Below are positions 61,619 to 64,000 of a stretch of DNA of 64,000 nucleotides, piece after piece (position 1 is the first letter of the stretch; every line of letters starts with the position of its first letter). This DNA comes from Allobosea lupini (GTDB taxonomy: Bacteria; Pseudomonadota; Alphaproteobacteria; Rhizobiales; Beijerinckiaceae). The notes under the pieces were generated by a model. The model made no database searches and had not been told where the DNA came from. It saw only the letters and a list, made by a program, of their open reading frames with translations. The translations under genes and the position numbers were made by a program. Location of the stretch: NCBI RefSeq assembly GCF_900109525.1, contig NZ_FOAN01000003.1:496001-560000 (forward strand), in the 5' to 3' direction.

Positions 61619-62096
61619 GATTCTGCTCCAGGTTTGGCATCTGGTCGAGGGCGTCGAGAATGCCGTCCGCGCCGGGATTGACCGCGACCGGAGACAGGTG
61701 GCTCCATGCGATCATGCCGTGCTGATCGATGATGAAGAGAGCGCGGGCGCTCTCGCCGACATCGTCGCGGTAGGCGCCGTAGGCGCGCGAAACCTCTCCC
61801 TTCGGATGGAAATCGGCCAGCAGCGGAAAATGCAGGTTCCGGTCGCGGGCGAAGGCCTGATGGCACCACGGGCCGTCCACGGAGATGCCCACGAGGTCGG
61901 CGCCTTTCTTGCGAAACTCCGTCAGCACGTGGTTGTAGAGCGTCATCTGGTCGCCGCAGACCGGGCTCCAGTCCGCCGGGTAGAAGGCCAGGATCAGGCG
62001 CCGCCCGGCGAATTCGGACAGGGACAGGGTCTGGTCGGGCGTGACGCGAAGCGTGAAGGCGGGCGCTTTCGTGCCGGATGCGAGAATTGTGGCCAT
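61584..62096 (-). CDS. Peroxiredoxin, AhpC/TSA family
   Basis: A 170-residue protein starting at ATG 62096 with AAAGGA upstream. Family features are APAFTLRVTPDQTLSLSEFAG, LILAFYPADWSPVCGDQM with the peroxidatic Cys, and GISVDGPWCHQAFARDRNLHFPLLAD. It reduces peroxides, probably with thioredoxin. It overlaps the DsbA-like gene by 35 bases, so they are co-translated. A second Cys (DGPWCHQ) could resolve the disulfide. Confidence 0.9.
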   Translation of the reverse strand: MATILASGTKAPAFTLRVTPDQTLSLSEFAGRRLILAFYPADWSPVCGDQMTLYNHVLTEFRKKGADLVGISVDGPWCHQAFARDRNLHFPLLADFHPKGEVSRAYGAYRDDVGESARALFIIDQHGMIAWSHLSPVAVNPGADGILDALDQMPNLEQNHVDAQSSRQPA

Positions 62097-62118
62097 GTCT
62101 AGATCCTTTCCCGATCGC

Positions 62119-62730
62119 TCAGGCCGCGCCGGAGGCGGCGAGATTGCCCGGCAATCCGGTTCGGTGGGATCGCAGCCTGTACGCCAGCACCAGAAGCGTG
62201 CCGCCCAGCACGAGCGCATGCGCGCCGGTCCAGAAGGTGAGCACCAATGCGCCGATGAACGGCGATATGACGAGGAGAACCCCGAGCACGATGCTGGCGA
62301 TGCCGCCGATCACCAGCCAGACACGGCCATGGTCGATCTTGAGCCGGAAAGCCGAGATCAGCATGAGCGTGCCCGATATCAGCGCCCATGCCGCCATCAG
62401 GAGGACGAAGGCCAGCACTGTGAGGCCGGGCCACAGCGCCGCGACGACGCCGGCGGCGATACCGAAGATGCCGCTCAGCAGCAGCCAGACCCAGCGCTCG
62501 CCCTTTCGCGCTCCCCGCACCGACATGACGATCCCGAAGACGCCGTCGACGATGCTGAAGGCGGCGAAGACGAAGACCAGCGACAGCATCGTGACGACCG
62601 GCATCGCAAAGGCGGTGATGCCGAACAGGATCGCGACCGCGCCGCGCAGCGCGACGGCCCACCAGTTATCGGCGAGCATGTCGTTCATCGCCTGGGTTTT
62701 CGCGCCGTCATTCACAGGGAGATCCGTCAT
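62119..62730 (-). CDS. HdeD-like membrane protein (DUF308)
   Basis: A 203-residue protein with six hydrophobic segments and the repeat pattern typical of HdeD/DUF308 (NWWAVALRGAVAILFGITAFAMP, FAAFSIVDGVFGIVMSVRGARKGERWVWLLLSGIFGI). HdeD is linked to acid resistance at high cell density in E. coli; in other bacteria its role is not known. It precedes the peroxiredoxin gene by 22 bases on the same strand. Confidence 0.88.
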   Translation of the reverse strand: MTDLPVNDGAKTQAMNDMLADNWWAVALRGAVAILFGITAFAMPVVTMLSLVFVFAAFSIVDGVFGIVMSVRGARKGERWVWLLLSGIFGIAAGVVAALWPGLTVLAFVLLMAAWALISGTLMLISAFRLKIDHGRVWLVIGGIASIVLGVLLVISPFIGALVLTFWTGAHALVLGGTLLVLAYRLRSHRTGLPGNLAASGAA

Positions 62731-62894
62731 CGTGCTCTCCGTTCAGATCCGTGGCCGAAACCTACTCCGCCAGGCCCGGTGGAACCTTGATGGCCGTCAG
62801 TTTTGCCGCAACGGCTCGACCTTTCGGATCGCCCGGGCGCCGCGCCGGGAAGGACGATCGGCTGAGCTCGGTCGCCCGCGCCGGTCCTCGGCAG

Positions 62895-64000
62895 TCAGGC
62901 CGCAAGCCCGTTGACCTCGACGAGCTCCGCCCTGACCCCGTTCACGATGCGAGCTGCGTCGTCCTGCGACTTCCCGCACAGCAACAGCGCCCGGTCCGCA
63001 AGCGCGAGGCCGGCCGCGAGGTTTTCCGGAAAGACCGCGGTCGCCTCGAGGCGCGCGAAGTGCGCCATGTCGAGATCGTCGGCGGTCGACACCAGGGATG
63101 CCGGCCCTGGCTCGATCGCCCTGACCCGGTGCAGGATGCTTTCCACCGTGTTCAGATGATCGAAGGTGATCGCGACCAGAAGGGCCCGGTCCAGACCCGC
63201 CGCCTCGAGAATGCGGTGATGTCTCGCATCGCCGAAGACGACCTCGTGACCTTGGCGGCGAGCCGTCCGGAATCGGGGCAGATCCGTCTCGATGGCAATA
63301 TACGCAATCCCCGCGGCTTCCAGGACGGTCGCTACGAGCCGGCCCACGCGACCACAGCCACACAGGATGACGTGATCATGCAGGCTGCCGCTTTGCATGC
63401 GAATCGATGCCTCTGTGGCGGCGATGCGACGTTCGCGACGGTCGAATAGCCATGCGGCCCAATGGTTGCGCTGGATCAGGAGGGGGGCGAACCCCATCGT
63501 CAGGGCAAGCGCGATCAGCGCCGGTTGGCCCAGCGCCGCCGGCACCAGGCCGGACTGGAGGGCGAGCGATGTCAGCAGCAGCCCGAACTCGCCGCCATGT
63601 GCCACGATAACGGCGGTCCGCGCGGAGGCCTCACGTGGCGCCCCGGCAATCAGGCCGGTCACGAAGGCCACGAGCGGCTTCGCCAGAACGAGCACGAGCA
63701 GCCAGACAACGATCATGCCGGGAAAGCTCGCTGCAGCCGACGTGTCGATGCCCATGCCAACCGTGATGAAGAAGAGGCCTACGAGCACGTCACGGAATGG
63801 CCGGATGTCTTCCTCGACCCGATGACGGAATTCGCTCTCGCCGATGACCATGCCCGCGACGAAGGCTCCGATCGGCGCAGGCAGCCCCGCCAGATGGACG
63901 ACATAGGCGGTGCCAAGTGCGGTCATCAGCGCCCACAGCAGGAAGAGGTCGGCGGAGCGCGACTTGAGCACCCAAGAGAAGCCGAGACGGATCAGAGGCC
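62895..64000 (-). CDS. Kef-type cation/proton antiporter with TrkA-N domain (5' partial)
   Basis: The frame is open to base 64000, so the N-terminal membrane part lies beyond the window; GTG 63971 is internal. The visible part has the last antiporter helices (GTAYVVHLAGLPAPIGAFVAGMVIGESEFRHRVEEDIRPF) and a RCK/TrkA-N domain (HVILCGCGRVGRLVATVLEAAGIAYIAIE, VFGDARHHRILEAAGL). KefB/C proteins export potassium under electrophile stress, controlled by glutathione adducts. This fits the aldehyde- and redox-stress genes nearby. Confidence 0.9.
   Translation of the reverse strand, partial: PLIRLGFSWVLKSRSADLFLLWALMTALGTAYVVHLAGLPAPIGAFVAGMVIGESEFRHRVEEDIRPFRDVLVGLFFITVGMGIDTSAAASFPGMIVVWLLVLVLAKPLVAFVTGLIAGAPREASARTAVIVAHGGEFGLLLTSLALQSGLVPAALGQPALIALALTMGFAPLLIQRNHWAAWLFDRRERRIAATEASIRMQSGSLHDHVILCGCGRVGRLVATVLEAAGIAYIAIETDLPRFRTARRQGHEVVFGDARHHRILEAAGLDRALLVAITFDHLNTVESILHRVRAIEPGPASLVSTADDLDMAHFARLEATAVFPENLAAGLALADRALLLCGKSQDDAARIVNGVRAELVEVNGLAA

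Overview
The window is GC-rich (mid-60s percent by eye), gene-dense DNA with frequent ATGA/GTGA gene overlaps. Gene content (carboxybiuret/allophanate enzymes, an ExoY/ExoF-type polysaccharide locus, a FixL/FixJ-like pair) and an intergenic repeat of a type I know from Bosea, Bradyrhizobium and Methylobacterium suggest an alphaproteobacterium of the Hyphomicrobiales, perhaps Bosea-like. The genus is inference. No rRNA, tRNA, CRISPR array, intact insertion sequence or replication origin was seen.

Region 1 (1-11106) is the end of an aryl-capped (catecholate-type) siderophore locus. It holds the 3' part of an EntB-like isochorismatase/aryl carrier protein, an EntD-like phosphopantetheinyl transferase, an O-methyltransferase, a TonB-dependent receptor, an IclR regulator, an LLM flavin monooxygenase and a complete ABC importer (ATPase, binding protein, two FecCD permeases). 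Region 2 (11107-23938) looks like a nitrogen-scavenging island. It has a Dpp-type ABC importer (A, B, C and a fused D-F ATPase), an AtzH/HpxZ-like protein, a GntR regulator, allophanate hydrolase (AtzF), a biuret/triuret-hydrolase-like cysteine hydrolase, an NCS2-type permease, AtzG and AtzE. Together these enzymes could take 1-carboxybiuret to ammonia and CO2. No cyanuric acid hydrolase (AtzD) is present, so triuret or biuret is the more likely feed.

Region 3 (24009-47704) is a large exopolysaccharide locus. It contains several GT4/GT2 glycosyltransferases (one a GT4-GT2 fusion), a ManC-type GDP-mannose enzyme, an ExoY-like priming transferase, an ExoF-like export protein, a Wzz/Wzc-like protein with a degenerate Walker A, a polymerase-like membrane protein, a Wzx-like flippase, an acyltransferase, a HAD-type protein, a UGM-like flavoprotein and a GH16 hydrolase. 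A LuxR-type regulator without the receiver aspartate sits inside it, next to AT-rich dyads in front of the exoY-like gene.

Region 4 (47705-64000) is mostly stress and signalling. It starts with a remnant of an amine oxidase, followed by a UvrA2-like ATPase, a GlcG/HbpS-like protein, two DJ-1/PfpI proteins, a quinone-oxidoreductase-like MDR, a glutathione-independent formaldehyde dehydrogenase and a small ABM protein. Next come a MEDS-domain protein, a GAF protein, a histidine kinase with its response regulator, and an unrecognised protein made of two tandem repeats. The window ends with a PRC-barrel protein, a DsbA-like protein overlapping a peroxiredoxin, an HdeD-like membrane protein and the 3' part of a Kef-type cation/proton antiporter that runs off the window.
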